Positions 23,848-35,538 of a DNA stretch of 64,000 nt are shown piece by piece. The DNA lies in assembly GCA_037893245.1 (NCBI GenBank), contig JBAIAA010000780.1, forward strand, positions 248,001 through 312,000. Direction: 5' to 3'. Numbering within the stretch: position 1 is the first letter of the stretch; every line of letters begins with the position of its first letter. Source of the DNA: Crossaster papposus (Eukaryota > Echinodermata > Asteroidea > Velatida > Solasteridae). The notes below the pieces were generated by a model. That model saw nothing but the letters and a program-made list of their open reading frames with translations. It made no database searches and was not told where the DNA came from. Made by a program: the position numbers and the translations under genes.

Positions 23848-24352
23848 TTTAGGGGAGTAGTACACCATTGGTAATTGATTGAATAATCAACCTTAACCCT
23901 GCCAGATCCAGCACAGTCCATATGTGGTGACTGCTTTACCTTGCTGGGCTCTGCACACAAGTCAATGTGACAAAGTATGCAATATGTTGCGTCTGGCAGG
24001 GTTTCTAGCCAAAATACCCTGGAGGGTTAGGGTTGGGTTGGTTTGGAGGGTTGTATTTTATAGTAAATACCAAGGTATGACCTGTCCAAAGTTTCAAAAT
24101 CATGGATGCTGAGAAAAGCACGAAAAATGGCATTCATTTTCAACCGGTGTCGGGCAGTGTTTTTTTTTGCGATTGCTGTCCGGCAAAGATTTTTTTTATA
24201 TAATTCAATTTTTCGTAACAATTATATGTAGGGCAATCATTTTGCTGGATGCCTGCAATCAATATTTACTTTTTAAAAAGTAAAATATGACTTAATTTGG
24301 GAGTAAACATTTTCGATATCTGAAAAAGGTGTATACAATATCCTATCTTTAA
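23848..24352 (-). mobile_element. TTAAAGGTAGGATACACC-family MITE interrupted by a smaller MITE
   Basis: The text GTACACCATTGGTAATTG at 23859 and TCGATATCTGAAAAAGGTGTA at about 24313 are the two ends of the family. The interior is split at about 23893-24020 by an insertion with AACCCTGCCAG / CTGGCAGGGTTT inverted ends. Confidence 0.7.
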
Positions 24353-24758
24353 TAACAGTTCAAAAAAGCAGAAATGTGAGCATCTTCAATTTTATATAGC
24401 TACATGTATACTCTTTACAAAGGGTTATTTTGGAACTTTTTAATAATTTAAAAATCCCATTGATGTACAAACTAATGTATTTCATAGTTTGGGGATTTAT
24501 TTATGCTTACGGTACTACATGTCATTATATTTTATATTTATATTAAAATTACAATCAGTTTCGTGATTGCATAAGGTATGTGTAAAATTTGTTTCATCAT
24601 GTGTACATGGTTTGAATTGTATAAATTTGTAAAAACAGATAAAAAAATAAAAAATAAAATTATAAAAAAGGCCTAAAATCCTTATTTGTGTATTTTGTGG
24701 CAAACTTGACCGCCGTAAAAGTTAATAGAGCATGCAGTAGTTTAGCGAGTAGAAAGAT

Positions 24759-24913
24759 TAACGTATACACGCAAAGTTTTCTCCAGATTTAAAACCGTTG
24801 ACGCATAAACACGTCGCAAGCAAGGCTGGAAATGCGTGGGTGTGCTTCTCGGTACCATCGGCCTGAACCCTCCTCGGATTGATGTTAAAATAATCCTAGC
24901 GCGAACTGGTTAA
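24759..24913 (-). mobile_element. TTAA-flanked MITE, AACCAGTTCGCGCC family, truncated copy 2
   Basis: Right end TAGCGCGAACTGGTTAA is intact; the left end is decayed. Internal family words CATAAACACGTC and AGCAAGGC are present. Confidence 0.75.
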
Positions 24914-25023
24914 TGGAAAATTAAGTCGAATTCTGCTATGTTTCAATAAAGATTCACATACAAACTACTTCCTTTTTAGGCCAACCAATAATTACTTATG
25001 TTTTTACCCCACTGCCCCGTCGA

Positions 25024-26165
25024 TTAACCCCGAGTCCATCAAAATCCATTTCCTGTTTGAGGATTTTAGCGGATTCAGAATACCTCCATATTGAACAAAC
25101 TGGAGGAGTGAGATGGATTGAGGATTTGAAGCCTAGCGTTACTGCAGGAGTTTGATGGATACCTCCGTATTGCGGGTGTTTGGGGACTTGGATGGATCTG
25201 TTCAGGATTTTAACAGTTTTAACACCAGGTCTGTCACATGCTGTAGGTGCTAGGGGATGCGAGCATAACATTGACTGTGGCTTATTAGGCAACACAATAG
25301 ATCATGTCTAGTAAACAGTGCTTGACCCTGCTATAAAAAAGTCTGTCATGCTTTAAGTGCTGGGGAAGAGCAAATATGACCTTGTGAGTGGGGCTTCTGG
25401 CCTAAACAATGGATTATGTAAATAACCTATCAAGAAATGTGATATTAGACTTGCAGTGGCTGTGCCTTTACAGTGCCATAACCGAGCCCCCAAAAAATAT
25501 ATCCACTAGCAGTTGAACCATGTCAATTGTGTATTTTGATGGATCCTATACAGCAACACACATCACAATGTTCATGCGAGCATGCATGGTATCCTGGAAC
25601 CGAACTAGTCAGCACTGTAATTCTCTGCGTGTCTGTGTTCACCCCGGGCCACGAGGTACAACGCTCCATTCCCGTCTGGTAATTATAGGCTACCTATGCA
25701 TATTAATAGTAGAGTTAACATATTAAAATACTACTGAATCTGCAGTGGCTGTGCCTTTACAGTGCCATAACCGAGCCCCAAAAAAATATATCCACTAGCA
25801 GTTGAACCATGTAAATGGTGTATTTTGATGGATCCTATACAGCAACACAATTTTCATGCGAGCGTGGTATCCTGATGAATCCATCAGAGTCCACCAGAAA
25901 TTTAGGGGATGATTTTGATAACTCTATGGAGAAACACACTGCATTTTGTTGTATGCCAGCCTGGTATCCTGAATCCGCCAGAGTCCATCAACTTTTGCTG
26001 GTGGATTATAGATGGACTCGGGATATTTCCAGTATGCATACTGCAGGTGGAGTCTGATGGACTCACTCAGGACACCAGCAGTTTTTGCAAACCAAACTTG
26101 GTGGATTGTAGCAAATTCAGGATACTTTCTAGAAAAAGCAGTCAAGGGGTTGGGGTTAAAGTTCA
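25024..26165 (-). mobile_element. TTAACCCTAAC-family element, split copy
   Basis: 25024-25185 and 25862-26160 match, in order, the two halves of the element at 44090-44503 (shared words TGAGTCCATCAAAATCCATT, TGGATTCAGGATACC, AACACCAGCAGTTTTTGCA-like). About 680 bp separates the halves. That spacer contains a direct repeat of about 130 bp (25453-25595 and 25741-25873, core AGTGGCTGTGCCTTTACAGT). Confidence 0.6.
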
Positions 26166-26803
26166 ATAAACCCCATGCGTATTGTACGTGTCCTCCGTTT
26201 ACATCGCTACCTGAAGCGTAAACAAATTTAACAGAAGGTGTAGTACGAATAGTTCAATGTGCACGTACATGTATGCGTTGGTTTTTGAACAAGTGATTTT
26301 ATACGCATGTAGGACACATGGATTTTTGGCCTTGCATGTACTGTGGGTTTCAAAAACATTTAGTTTTACCTGGCAAGTTAAATTAAATCCACCATCATTC
26401 AATGAATCTTTAGTACTCGTACATTTATTCATTTTGCTTTTGTATAAACCTGAGTACATCACAACAATAAGCCAGTTTGGTTGTGCACCTTATTCCCAAC
26501 TAGTTTTTGCTGTGATTTGTTGTGGACTGAATAAAGTAAAAATCTTTCCTGTATGGCATTACAATATTCACTGCCTATTGAAATCAGTACAAGTGGTATT
26601 CATACTTTATTTTGGCCTTCTGCACATAACCAAACCTAATTTTCTGTGCCTACATTGTACGTGTACATTCATGATTGGCCGTTGATCAAAATGATTATCT
26701 TCTGATAGAAGTACATGTTCTGCTCCCTATTAACAAATTGCCAGTTCAGTAGACTACTTTTTGCATCAAGTTCTACCTGGCTATCGAAGTTGGCATTAAA
26801 GTA

Positions 26804-26990
26804 CAGTGGAACTCTGCTATACCAAACACAATCCTTGTCAGCCCCTGTATTTTATGTTAAAGAGTGATGAGGGTGGCTACTAGGTCGGAAGGCGAATTGA
26901 AAAATTGATACCGGATAGACCGGCGGCTAACGATCGATATACCAAACAAAATCTGGATCCTGAGATGTTCGTTATAGGAACGTTTTACTG
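26804..26990. mobile_element. 187-bp Tc1/mariner-pogo-like MITE in the 3' UTR
   Basis: Left end TACAGTGGAACTCTGCTATA and right end CGTTATAGGAACGTTTTACTGTA-type terminus are imperfect inverted repeats, flanked by TA (26802-26803 and 26991-26992). The CAGTGGAAC-type terminus recalls pogo/Tigger elements. Its edge lies two bases from the stop codon of the minus-strand gene. Confidence 0.7.
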
Positions 26991-26994
26991 TAGT

Positions 26995-27703
26995 TCATTT
27001 GCTTTGTATCTTTCGTAGTTGTGGCACCTTGCCAAATCTTGAGGTCTCTTTCATCATGGTGCGGTCTCTGCGCAGAGTCTGAGTCAAAGATTTCAGCATC
27101 TTATCTTTAGAGATGCTAATCTGGCATCGATTCAGCTGGGTGAAGGCTGATGGGATCCTGTATGGAGGAGGTGTCGTGGCCGTATCAAAGGGATTCAGGG
27201 AGATCTGTGATTCTGGGGCAGTCGCCTGTTGCCCTGGGCCATCCCCAGAGGACATCAGGGTCTTGGAGAGCTTCGGAGCCACTAGGCTAGCGGCAGTGAC
27301 TTCCAGTCCAGGAAAGGCTTCCTGCTGGTACTCGGCTGCCATCTGGCGATTGGCCTCCTCTAAGCACTGGGAGCAGGTCCTCCGGCCTAACACCTCGCAG
27401 TAGTGCAGATGAGAGTCTGTCTCTTGGTGGTTGCTCAGCGGCGGGGGCAAAATGTGGCGGTACCTATGGCTGGTCAGTAACATCTTCCCGCTCAGGCCGT
27501 TGTGGACCCAGTGGTACTCGTGGCTGATGTTGTTCGCTGTTGGTTGACGGAGTACGTGTCGACCTCTGCGATAGTTTGCACTGCCACTGATGTGTGGTAT
27601 AACAGGATGGCCAGTGATCTCTCTCATGTAGCCTTGTTCCCTCCTGAGGTGGATATCAGTCGCCTCTCTTGTCAAGAGGTCTCTATGGCCTGGTCTTGGT
27701 AAG
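26995..27703 (-). CDS. Unrecognised minus-strand gene, coding exon 2
   Basis: Residues 61-296 and stop. GC-rich compared with flanking introns, with no stop over 235 codons. Downstream of the stop, the 3' flank is a pogo-like MITE. Confidence 0.75.
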
Positions 27704-29642
27704 CTAAAATGGAGATACAAACAAAATTATACCTTTATTTAATTGTATTTGTTTGAAATCATCTATCGTTTATTTCTACATAAAGGTATACACCATTTGC
27801 AAACATCCCAAAACTAAACTAATCATTTAGTATGAAATACCAATACCTGTAATTGAATAATAGTCTGTGAAATCCCGGCACCCGGTGTGCTGTGGTTTTC
27901 AAGAAAAGTGAAATTGTGTATCAATTTCCAACGATTGGCGGCCGGTAATCATTGGAAAGAAAAATCACACACCCAAATTTATTAAACTTATTTAGTCCAC
28001 AATATATTTGTCATATGGTTACACAACCATGAATGGGTGCAAGTCCACTAATCTGGGCTCGTTCGTCTATAAATTGCTGTTTCGTCTAAAGGAAGTCAAG
28101 AAACCAGACTAACAGCATTTGTTATTGTCATGTACGGTATATAATTAGTTGTTCCTTATTACTTGTAAACAGCTCATTTAATAAATTGGGAGAGTGTTTA
28201 AAAAGTCTTTTTCTCCAACGATTGCCGGCTGGCAATCGTTGGAAATTGGATCAAAACTGTAAGCAGATCAGTGTCACAATATTTACTACACTGAACACAA
28301 ATATAAACGCCCACAAAAATAGTTATTTGTCTTGATTTGTAAACAACATTTGTGTCCATCTCTGCAGATGTTGGTGGAATCACTGCATCACTGAGCAATT
28401 CCCCACTGGCAGAGATGGACACAAATGTTTACAAATCCATTTTTTGGGGGCGTTTATATTTTTATTCAGTGGATATAACATGAATCCCCTAATTAACCCA
28501 TCCATTTTTGAAAATTACAGCAAAAGCAAATGGTGTATACTAATTAATGACAACCAAAACAGTGTATTTGCATTGATAGCTTTAAAAACAAAGTTCCGAT
28601 TAAGTTCTTTTGAAGTTTTCTATTGCTTGTTAATTCAGTGAAAACATGACTAGCTCAAACGTACACCTAATTAGTGGTGGGAGAAATTGAAGATTTCGAA
28701 ATCCAGATATCCTATTTGATTTCACCGGACTTCTTATCCAGATCACAATCATGCCAGCAAAAAGTGATGCGAGGTGCCACAAGAAATGCCCTCTCAATGA
28801 CTGGTAATAGTGGGGAGGAGTGACCACTGGGTCTTTACAAAAACACCTCAGAGCTGTGATGTGGGGGAAATGAATTATAGGTAGTATATACACCATTGGT
28901 AATTGCTTAAATTATCCTGAATAAGTGGATTTGGGGGGTTGTATTTTATTAAATATCGTTTAACTAACCTGTCCGACGTTTTACAATCGTGAATGCCAAG
29001 AAAAGCACGAAAAACAGCTTTTGTTTTCAACCGGTGTTGAGCAGTTATTCTTATGTTATTTATTTGTGTTTTTTTGTGATCGCGATTTAAAATAATTAAA
29101 GGATATCTAGCGCAATCATTTTGCTAGATGCCTAGAATCATTATTTACTTTCAGATGAGTAAGATATTTCTTAATAATTCGGTAGTAAATGTTTTCGATA
29201 TCTGCAAATGGTGTATCCTACCTTTAACTCACAAATAAGTGAAATGGGCAGGCTAATAATGAAACCACTAGTACAATCGGAGACCATGAAGCAAATTAAA
29301 AGATGTTACGATTATTTTCTTCAGCCTGTGTCACACCAAAATGGAAGACTAAACTTGTTGGGGTTGGTTTCGAATATTTGGTTTTCTAAATCGAAACCGA
29401 ATAGTGGAATTAAAACCGAATATTACAAAATTTGGTTTTAAATCCCAGCACTACACCTACCCATTGGAATCGTCGTTCTTGGCATAGATACTGTTAGAGT
29501 CCAGCCAGTTTCCTTTCTGCTGCTGTTGCTGGCTCGGATGCTGCCAGGATTTAGGGGTCTTGATCCAGGCTGGCTTACGGGAGTAGAAATGAAGCTCGGG
29601 CAGGCTGGCACGGCCGAGGGACTCGCGATTTGAAGACAGCAT
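26995..29642 (-). CDS. Two-exon gene for an unrecognised 296-aa protein
   Basis: Exon 1 (29642 down to 29461) starts MLSSNRESLGRASLPELHFY and ends at AATGG/GTAGGT in phase 2. Exon 2 (27703 down to 26995) follows the acceptor CTCCATTTTAG and begins with one base completing Gly61. Both sides of the 1.76-kb intron fit, giving 296 residues and a TGA stop. The protein is soluble-looking, with no signal peptide or membrane segment. It has a poly-Gln run in exon 1, a His/Tyr/Pro-rich middle (NNISHEYHWVHNGLSGKMLL, TSHRYRHILPPPL) and a pair CSQCLEEANRQMAAEYQ. The C-terminus is basic. I do not recognise the family; the short aromatic, Pro-rich style is reminiscent of ciliary or sperm microtubule-associated proteins, which is only an impression. 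TCTCTATAG just upstream of the ATG may be an acceptor, so a 5' untranslated exon is possible. Confidence 0.75.
28214..28243. repeat. Perfect 30-bp hairpin
   Basis: TCCAACGATTGCC pairs with GGCAATCGTTGGA around the loop GGCT. A weaker version with the same flank (TCAATTTCCAACGATTGG) lies at about 27925-27957. Both sit in the intron of the minus-strand gene. Confidence 0.8.
28311..28459. mobile_element. 149-bp MITE with about 65-bp inverted arms
   Basis: Ends ATATAAACGCCC and GGGGGCGTTTATAT. The arms include ACATTTGTGTCCATCTCTGC paired with GCAGAGATGGACACAAATGT, a perfect 20-bp match. The spacer is about 40 bp. Confidence 0.85.
28880..29227 (-). mobile_element. TTAAAGGTAGGATACACC-family MITE
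   Basis: Starts ATACACCATTGGTAATTG and ends GATATCTGCAAATGGTGTAT followed by CCTACCTTTAA; TTAA at 29224-29227. Located in the intron of the minus-strand gene, about 230 bp from exon 1's donor. Confidence 0.82.
29461..29642 (-). CDS. Unrecognised minus-strand gene, coding exon 1
   Basis: Residues 1-60 plus two bases of Gly61; includes PSQQQQQKGNWLDSNSIYAK. Donor AATGG/GTAGGT. Start Met chosen as first in frame after the possible acceptor. Confidence 0.72.
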
Positions 29643-32216
29643 CTTGCCTATAGAGATAAAGATAGCACAACAACTAAATTAACGTTTGCTCTTGTTTATC
29701 CTCCAACGCACTTTAATATGCATCCCCAAAAAACCTGTGTATTAAAGCACACTGCTAATTGGAAACCACTGCCATGCAGTGATCTGCCCTGATAGAGGGA
29801 GGGTTAAAGGAAATATACAAGTTATATTATTATAACCAAGAAATAAATTACTAAATTATCACAAAATACTTTACTGGACTGTTTGTGAATGGCAGTCTGA
29901 AGCATCCTGTAAAATAATGGCTCCTGGTGTGCCGACAACGTGTATTTTTGTATCAATTTCCCAGCATTGGGAAAAAATGACTTGAGACTTTTTTTGTTCT
30001 CGTGTACAACATTCTTCTGGGTTCCAATTAAACCCTATAAAAAGGCTATATTATACCCTAACCCTATACCCAAACACTATTTTGCGAAAAACCTTGTGGA
30101 GACCTATTCATCTATATTAAATATACCCAGTAGATGGAGACCTTTTGCCTCCCATTGTGTTCAGGAGTTCCACAGGGTACCAAAAGTCCAGCCATTTTTG
30201 TTGGGTGCGATTTTTTTTGCAATGCAATACGCATATAATTCATTAACATTTGTTGTACTCGGCATGAAACTATTCCAGAATATAAGTTACAAGATCTCGT
30301 TCCTGTGCTACCCGTGGTACCGTAGTAGACCGCGTACCGGCAGCTAGCCCAGAGCACCTTTATCAAATAAACGAGGTACCAATATCTGAAGGTAACCGTA
30401 GATGGATGTCTGCCAAGGAACATACAACGCTATGTGGTCGGCCCTGGGGGCATATATCCAAAAGAGGCCCAAACAATATATTATATGCTCTCGATCAAAC
30501 CATAGAAGTTGGAAGTACCACCTCAAACCATATGCATGGAGCTATAATGATGATCACACAGTAGACAAATTTTCCACTGCATCGTGCCCGCCATATCATG
30601 CAGACACCCCAAAATGTCCCCCACATAACAATTGGCCTGGTTCGACACTAAGTGCCATACAACCGCTGTATGGGATACTGTAATAGTATTACAGTATGGG
30701 AACTAGGATACAACAACAGGCGCAGGTCATCATCAGCATTTATGGTCGTGCTATTTGAAAGATAGTGTCAGAAGTCGTTACCTTGGCACCCATTGATTGG
30801 ATTGATTAGAGCGTGTCAATCCATTTTAATGGTGTAATAGGCGAAAACCGCACCATGTTAATGGTTGTGCATGGCCGGCCTAGCGTATAGTTCACCCTTG
30901 GCATAGCTTCCGGAATTCCGCCATGTACATACAGCCTGGAACTGGCAAATGTGGCTGATGCCCTCCAGATCGATGCCCCAATCCATCCACTCAAAGTTGT
31001 TGACCGTATAACAGAGAGCGAATGTATATAGCCCTTGATTTATCTGCACTCGATCTCCACATAATGTACATGTACATGTACATGTTTTCTACCGAATAAC
31101 CGAATATACATACCTGTACGGGTACTACCATAGAGAATGCTACCAACAATCTCAAACTAAACGATTATACCTGTATAAAATGTACAAGTAGTTTTTCACC
31201 CGAAGAGTGACCCAATTAATAGATCTAACAGGTATAGGTTTTGAACATTATTTGCATTTTGGATGGGCATGGAGCAATAAACTATGCCGGGATGGGCAAC
31301 GTTCGAATCGTTTGGTTTAAAACTATCTCGCTTGGAAAGAATTACGTTCGCGATCGCTTCAGGTTTATTAATTATATCCTCCCATCCAAGTCATTGGTTT
31401 GTAACGCAAACAATATACATCACAAATAAGTTTCCAGTTTGTCCACGCGCCCACGTTAATAAGGGAAAACAATTGTAATAAGTTGACGAAAAAACCCAAA
31501 ACATGGTGTTGCGATTAAAATAAATCGTCATGTACATGATGTAGGTTATACCATGGTTATACATGTAGTCAGTTTACTGCAATGAGCGATAATGGCGCCA
31601 TGGGTGATTGAAGTTCACAAATTCCCCTAAATTTAGGCACTGAATTATACTTTCCATTAAAGAGGGGGGGGGGGGGGGGGTTAGAGTTGAAAAGTGCAGG
31701 CAAGACGTGAAGTTTGTCTGAGGTACAATAAACTTCTGACCCAATATTGCGGAGGTCAAACTATGACCCTTGCTTGTGGGGTGCGCGGATGAAATTCACA
31801 TGACGACGCGGTACGGTATACGGTAGAAAATAATGCGCTGAGGATCTAGGAATGGGTGATGGGTGATGGTAAGAAATACTTTTGTTGCAAATAGTCGGTC
31901 GCACTAATAAGCGTCAACAAGTTGTATAAGTACTTGTTAACCCTTAACAATTATGTTCATAGTATTCAGTAGGATTCTAGGATTATTTTAAACATATCAT
32001 AGTATTTTAAAGTACTTTAAAATGCGCGATTTTGAAATGCGCATGAGAAAACAGATGGTGGCGCCCAGTCACCGTAATTTTGTCGCCATAATATTTCGTT
32101 TTGATATTTTTATAAGGAGAGAATTTGTTGCATATTGTGATTAATTTTGTGAAGCTTAAAATTGTATGTTAAGCTTGTTGACGCTTTGTTAAAGCTAAAT
32201 AGTATGACCCCCCCCC

Positions 32217-32251
<35 letters not shown>

Positions 32252-33992
32252 TATAGTTATAGCGGTAATAGTTATGTATATTGTTATGGTTTAAAAATTG
32301 ACTAACTGCAATGCTAAACAAATAAGGTTTAAATCTCCTAAAATTGTCCAAAGATAGGCTACCAGAATCCTGATATCTGCATGGATCTAGATAGATCAAT
32401 CTAAAAATGTAATGAAATCACCCTTGACCCATAACTAGCTACCAACCCACCAAATCCCCCCCCCCCCGTAATATCCTGCTAACAGCTAAACGTACAAACA
32501 AACAACAAACACAACCTCCTTGGCAGAGGCATAACCCAGATAATACACACCGCATCGTTGTGATTAGAGCAGTTGGTTTATAGACAGTTTGACGCGTACC
32601 GTAAGACCAGGTGTAAATGGTCGAAATCGACTCATCAAACACTCAAAAATCAGTACTTGTAGTAGTTTTGCCCCTGCAATAAATTCCATTCTGTAGTCGT
32701 TGAAACTTGAACGTCATTTGTTCTCTGTCTTGGAGGTATCTCGAATTGTATAGTCTATAATATTAGTCTATAGTCCCGCAAGGCTTTTTCGGGCGCCCAT
32801 AGTGTGCACGGTCGCTGAGCACGGTCAGTGGTCGGTTGCTAGGGGGATGAGGGGTACGGTACCCACACGCGTTGGGTGAAATGTGTAAATTGTATTGTAA
32901 TTGGTCGTTAGTGTATGAAACGCCAAAGAGTCATTTAATAAGACCATCGTACTTACTAATAAACTGGTTGGAAGTCGCTATTCCAGGGAGTATACATCCT
33001 GAGCCACGCAGAGTTTAACGGGCTCTCCAATAATTGTCGCCCTGAAACCCTGCGGACATTTGCAGCAATCATTAAACAAGCGGGCCAATACATGATATGA
33101 ACGTCCACCCCTGGTAAAATGACAATTTCTACCACTATACTTGATTTTATTGGCGTTTATGTAGCTTTTCAGTCTTTTATGTTTTTTTTATTCTGTATAA
33201 TATATAATAACAAAGCTTTGTTTCACGTTCTGTACGTTAATTTCTACAATTTTTCCGATTAATTTAAATTGTTACGTGGGAGGATGAACATTTGAGAGAA
33301 CACCTCAGATATCCAAGCGAATAGGCCAATAGACATGCGCATTGGGGTCGAAGTTGGTTCGCATGCCTTGGTTTTTTTTTTTTACGAACCCCAGCTTAGT
33401 TGTCTTTATCTCAGGCTTCATTCATACAGTTTAGTAATTGGCTGTAGCCTTAGACGGAGCCAAAGCCAGGGGTTTGGAAAACGGCCTTGGTCTGTTTGTA
33501 ACGGAGGCTCTGATTGGGCGCATGATTTTTTGCGCTAATAACCGGGATCTGGCCGAATGTCCGCAGGGCTTTGAGCGCTAGTAGAAAGCGCGTAAAGTGC
33601 TGCGTGGCTCAGGGTGGGGAGTATAGCAAAAAACAAGACTTTTTTGATAGTAGACGTGAGCAAAGCATGCGAACAATCTGACGACCAATTACCGGCTTGG
33701 TTTCAAGTATATACATACATTTCACGGTCATGACTAGCCTCATCAGCGATCAAAAAGTCCATCACCACTTCAAAAAGTCCATCACCGATTGCAAAACACA
33801 AAAGATGATCACCGATCGTGAAAGTGCAACACCATTTCGATGATCACATTACATTCCTCTTTGGCGTCCCAAACAAAACTCGTTCTGGCGCTCAAACGGC
33901 GGAAACGCCAACGGCACCAAGAAGGCAAGAACATTGCACTCGGAACAGGATCATATTAAATACCACCTGTCATCGAAGTTTTGCACGAACGA
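29643..33992. other. Intergenic, no confident gene
   Basis: Holds an ATGTAC run near 31065-31085, a G tract at about 31664-31680, and a C/A tract near 32209-32248. Frames at 29940-30347 and 30402-30683 have no recognised domain; text near 30400-30560 has some coding-like flavour on the - strand but is broken by stops. Confidence 0.4.
30858..31034 (-). pseudogene. Possible isolated exon or gene remnant
   Basis: One - strand frame reads QGLYTFALCYTVNNFEW, MDWGIDLEGISHICQFQAVC and TWRNSGSYAKGELYARP before a stop. The amino-acid mix looks protein-like, and GTGCAG at about 31035 could be an acceptor, although its pyrimidine tract is poor. No partner exon or family is recognised. Confidence 0.25.
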
Positions 33993-34000
33993 GTTTACAC

Positions 34001-34314
34001 CACTGACCTCTACACCTGGACGGACCATTGTCCATATTCTGCTGTGCTAACACTTGAAGTCAGCGCGAACTGGAAGTGCAACATGGCGGACCCGAGACGT
34101 CACTGCTGTGAGCCAATGAAATGTCCAGGTGTTGAGGTCAGCGGATTTATTCTGTACATTTTGTATTTATAAACATTACGTAATACGTATCGTACCAACA
34201 CCTGGGCATTTCATTGGCTCACAGAGTCACGTCGTGGTTCCGCCATGTTGCACTTCTCCGCATGCCGACTTCAAAATGAAACAATGATGATCTGTCCATG
34301 TATAGAGGTCAGTG
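34001..34314. mobile_element. 314-bp hAT-like MITE with perfect 8-bp duplication
   Basis: Termini CACTGACCTCTACA and (inverted) TATAGAGGTCAGTG. Flanked by GTTTACAC at 33993-34000 and 34315-34322. Subterminal arms also pair (CAATGAAATGTCCAGGTGTT with AACACCTGGGCATTTCATTG). The 8-bp duplication and CA...TG ends fit the hAT superfamily. Confidence 0.88.
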
Positions 34315-34429
34315 GTTTACACGGGTCAAAAACAGACCACCCGAAACCAGCCATTATGGGCACAGCGCCACCTAGCTGTGATATAAATAGATGGGAACGG
34401 GGCTTCAAGGTGACCGTGGAGTGTTCAAC

Positions 34430-34444
34430 CATGGAGGAAGGAAA
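34430..34444. repeat. Half copy of the hairpin element
   Basis: CATGGAGGAAGGAA follows TTCAAC; only one arm is present and no flanking duplication is visible. The same shortened text occurs at 37128. Confidence 0.45.
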
Positions 34445-34589
34445 ACTTACTTGGTAAAGAATCGTACTCCATGTACATGTACATCCCACGAGAAAAGCGT
34501 AGGGGTTTTGTTTATGGGGTTGGGCATTAATATTTTTGTTTTACCGCAAAACATTCCACTTTTTCGTGCACACGTGTATTTGGTCCAGT

Positions 34590-34609
34590 CATGGAGGAAT
34601 TCCTCCATG
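34590..34609. mobile_element. 20-bp perfect palindrome element, copy 2
   Basis: CATGGAGGAATTCCTCCATG, with no loop. Flanked by GTCCAGT at 34583-34589 and 34610-34616, a perfect 7-bp direct repeat unrelated to those of the other copies. Confidence 0.83.
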
Positions 34610-34761
34610 GTCCAGTCCAGTGGTTTGGGGGAATTTGACTCGCCGTGGGACGGACGTGGGTTCGAACCCCTGCTTGTGTTCTTGGGCAAGACACTTTGCT
34701 ATAATTGCCTTTTTTCACCCAGGGGTATTGTGTACCTGATGTGAAGGTAGAGACCACGTAC

Positions 34762-35318
34762 CACTGATCTCTACAAACTGGATAGGTCGATCGTACATTG
34801 ATGGGATAGCGAGCCGTGAGGTCACCGGCGGCCATGTTGGGATATTCAATACAATGCAGTAATCGCACGTGCGCGCACTAACATTTTCTAATTTTTTTTA
34901 TTATAAAACTGGCACTTTTTAGTGTCTGGATATAAAATTAAACCCCAAAGTTTAAGAATTTCCTTGATCCAAAAAACCTCGTTTTTCATTTTCCTATGGT
35001 TTGTGCATAAGGTTATAATGTTGGAAATGTTAAAACAAACTTTTGGTCTCATATCTTTTCCCGAAAATAGGGCTTTTTAATATTCAAACTTGGCGTATAC
35101 ATCTCATTATTGGGTGTTATTATGTTTAACTTAATTTTCCTAATCAAACTGGATTGTTTTTGCGACGTTAACTTCGTTTCCTGTGATATTAAATGAGTTT
35201 TCTCGGTCGTGCGCTATACAAACGTGTGTACGCCTGCAATGTTTTGCATATCCCAATATGGCCGCCAATGGCTTCACGTGCAGAGCCGCTCGACCTATCC
35301 AGTTTGTAGAGATCAGTG
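34762..35318. mobile_element. 557-bp hAT-like MITE with perfect 8-bp duplication, nested in a SINE
   Basis: Termini CACTGATCTCTACAAACTGG and its inverse CCAGTTTGTAGAGATCAGTG; inverted pairing continues through GGATAGGTCGA / TCGACCTATCC. Flanked by CCACGTAC at 34754-34761 and 35319-35326. Related at its ends to the 34001-34314 element. Confidence 0.9.
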
Positions 35319-35538
35319 CCACGTACACGCGTTGATCTTGAGCTGCAGCAGAAATGGTCTCGTTATAGTGGTGAACAGGAATAATAATAATTGTAAAGCG
35401 CTTTGAAACATTACATTGTAGGGGTATAAAGCGCTATACCTGTACATGTATACACTATGTATACACCAACAATTTTATTATGATCCAACGTACATTCAAA
35501 AAACAAAAAAGGGGAAATCCATCTTTCCGTTACGTACA

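Larger units (their letters stand above)
23564..26801. other. Intergenic stretch between MGAT4 and the minus-strand gene
   Basis: Made mostly of dispersed repeats described separately. No AATAAA lies close to the MGAT4 stop; the first reasonable signal is far downstream (CAATAAAG at about 24945), so the real 3' end is undecided. Confidence 0.5.
34560..35430 (+). mobile_element. tRNA-derived SINE, interrupted by a hAT-like MITE and a hairpin
   Basis: A B-box GGTTCGAACCC (about 34671) is followed by the SINE-type body TTGGGCAAGACACTTTGCTA and CACCCAGGGGTA. The body stops at 34753 and resumes at 35327 with GCGTTGATCTTGAGCTGCAG, then TAATAATAATTGTAAAGCGC and AAAGCGCTATA, a LINE-type 3' tail seen in many animal SINEs. 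The 34762-35318 MITE explains the break, and the 34590 hairpin sits near the SINE head. Confidence 0.72.

Noticed and set aside
31065-31085. ATGTAC repeats as a regulatory element
   Set aside because: Short simple repeats of ATGTAC recur at several places (also 50938-51005) and show no positional link to a gene start.
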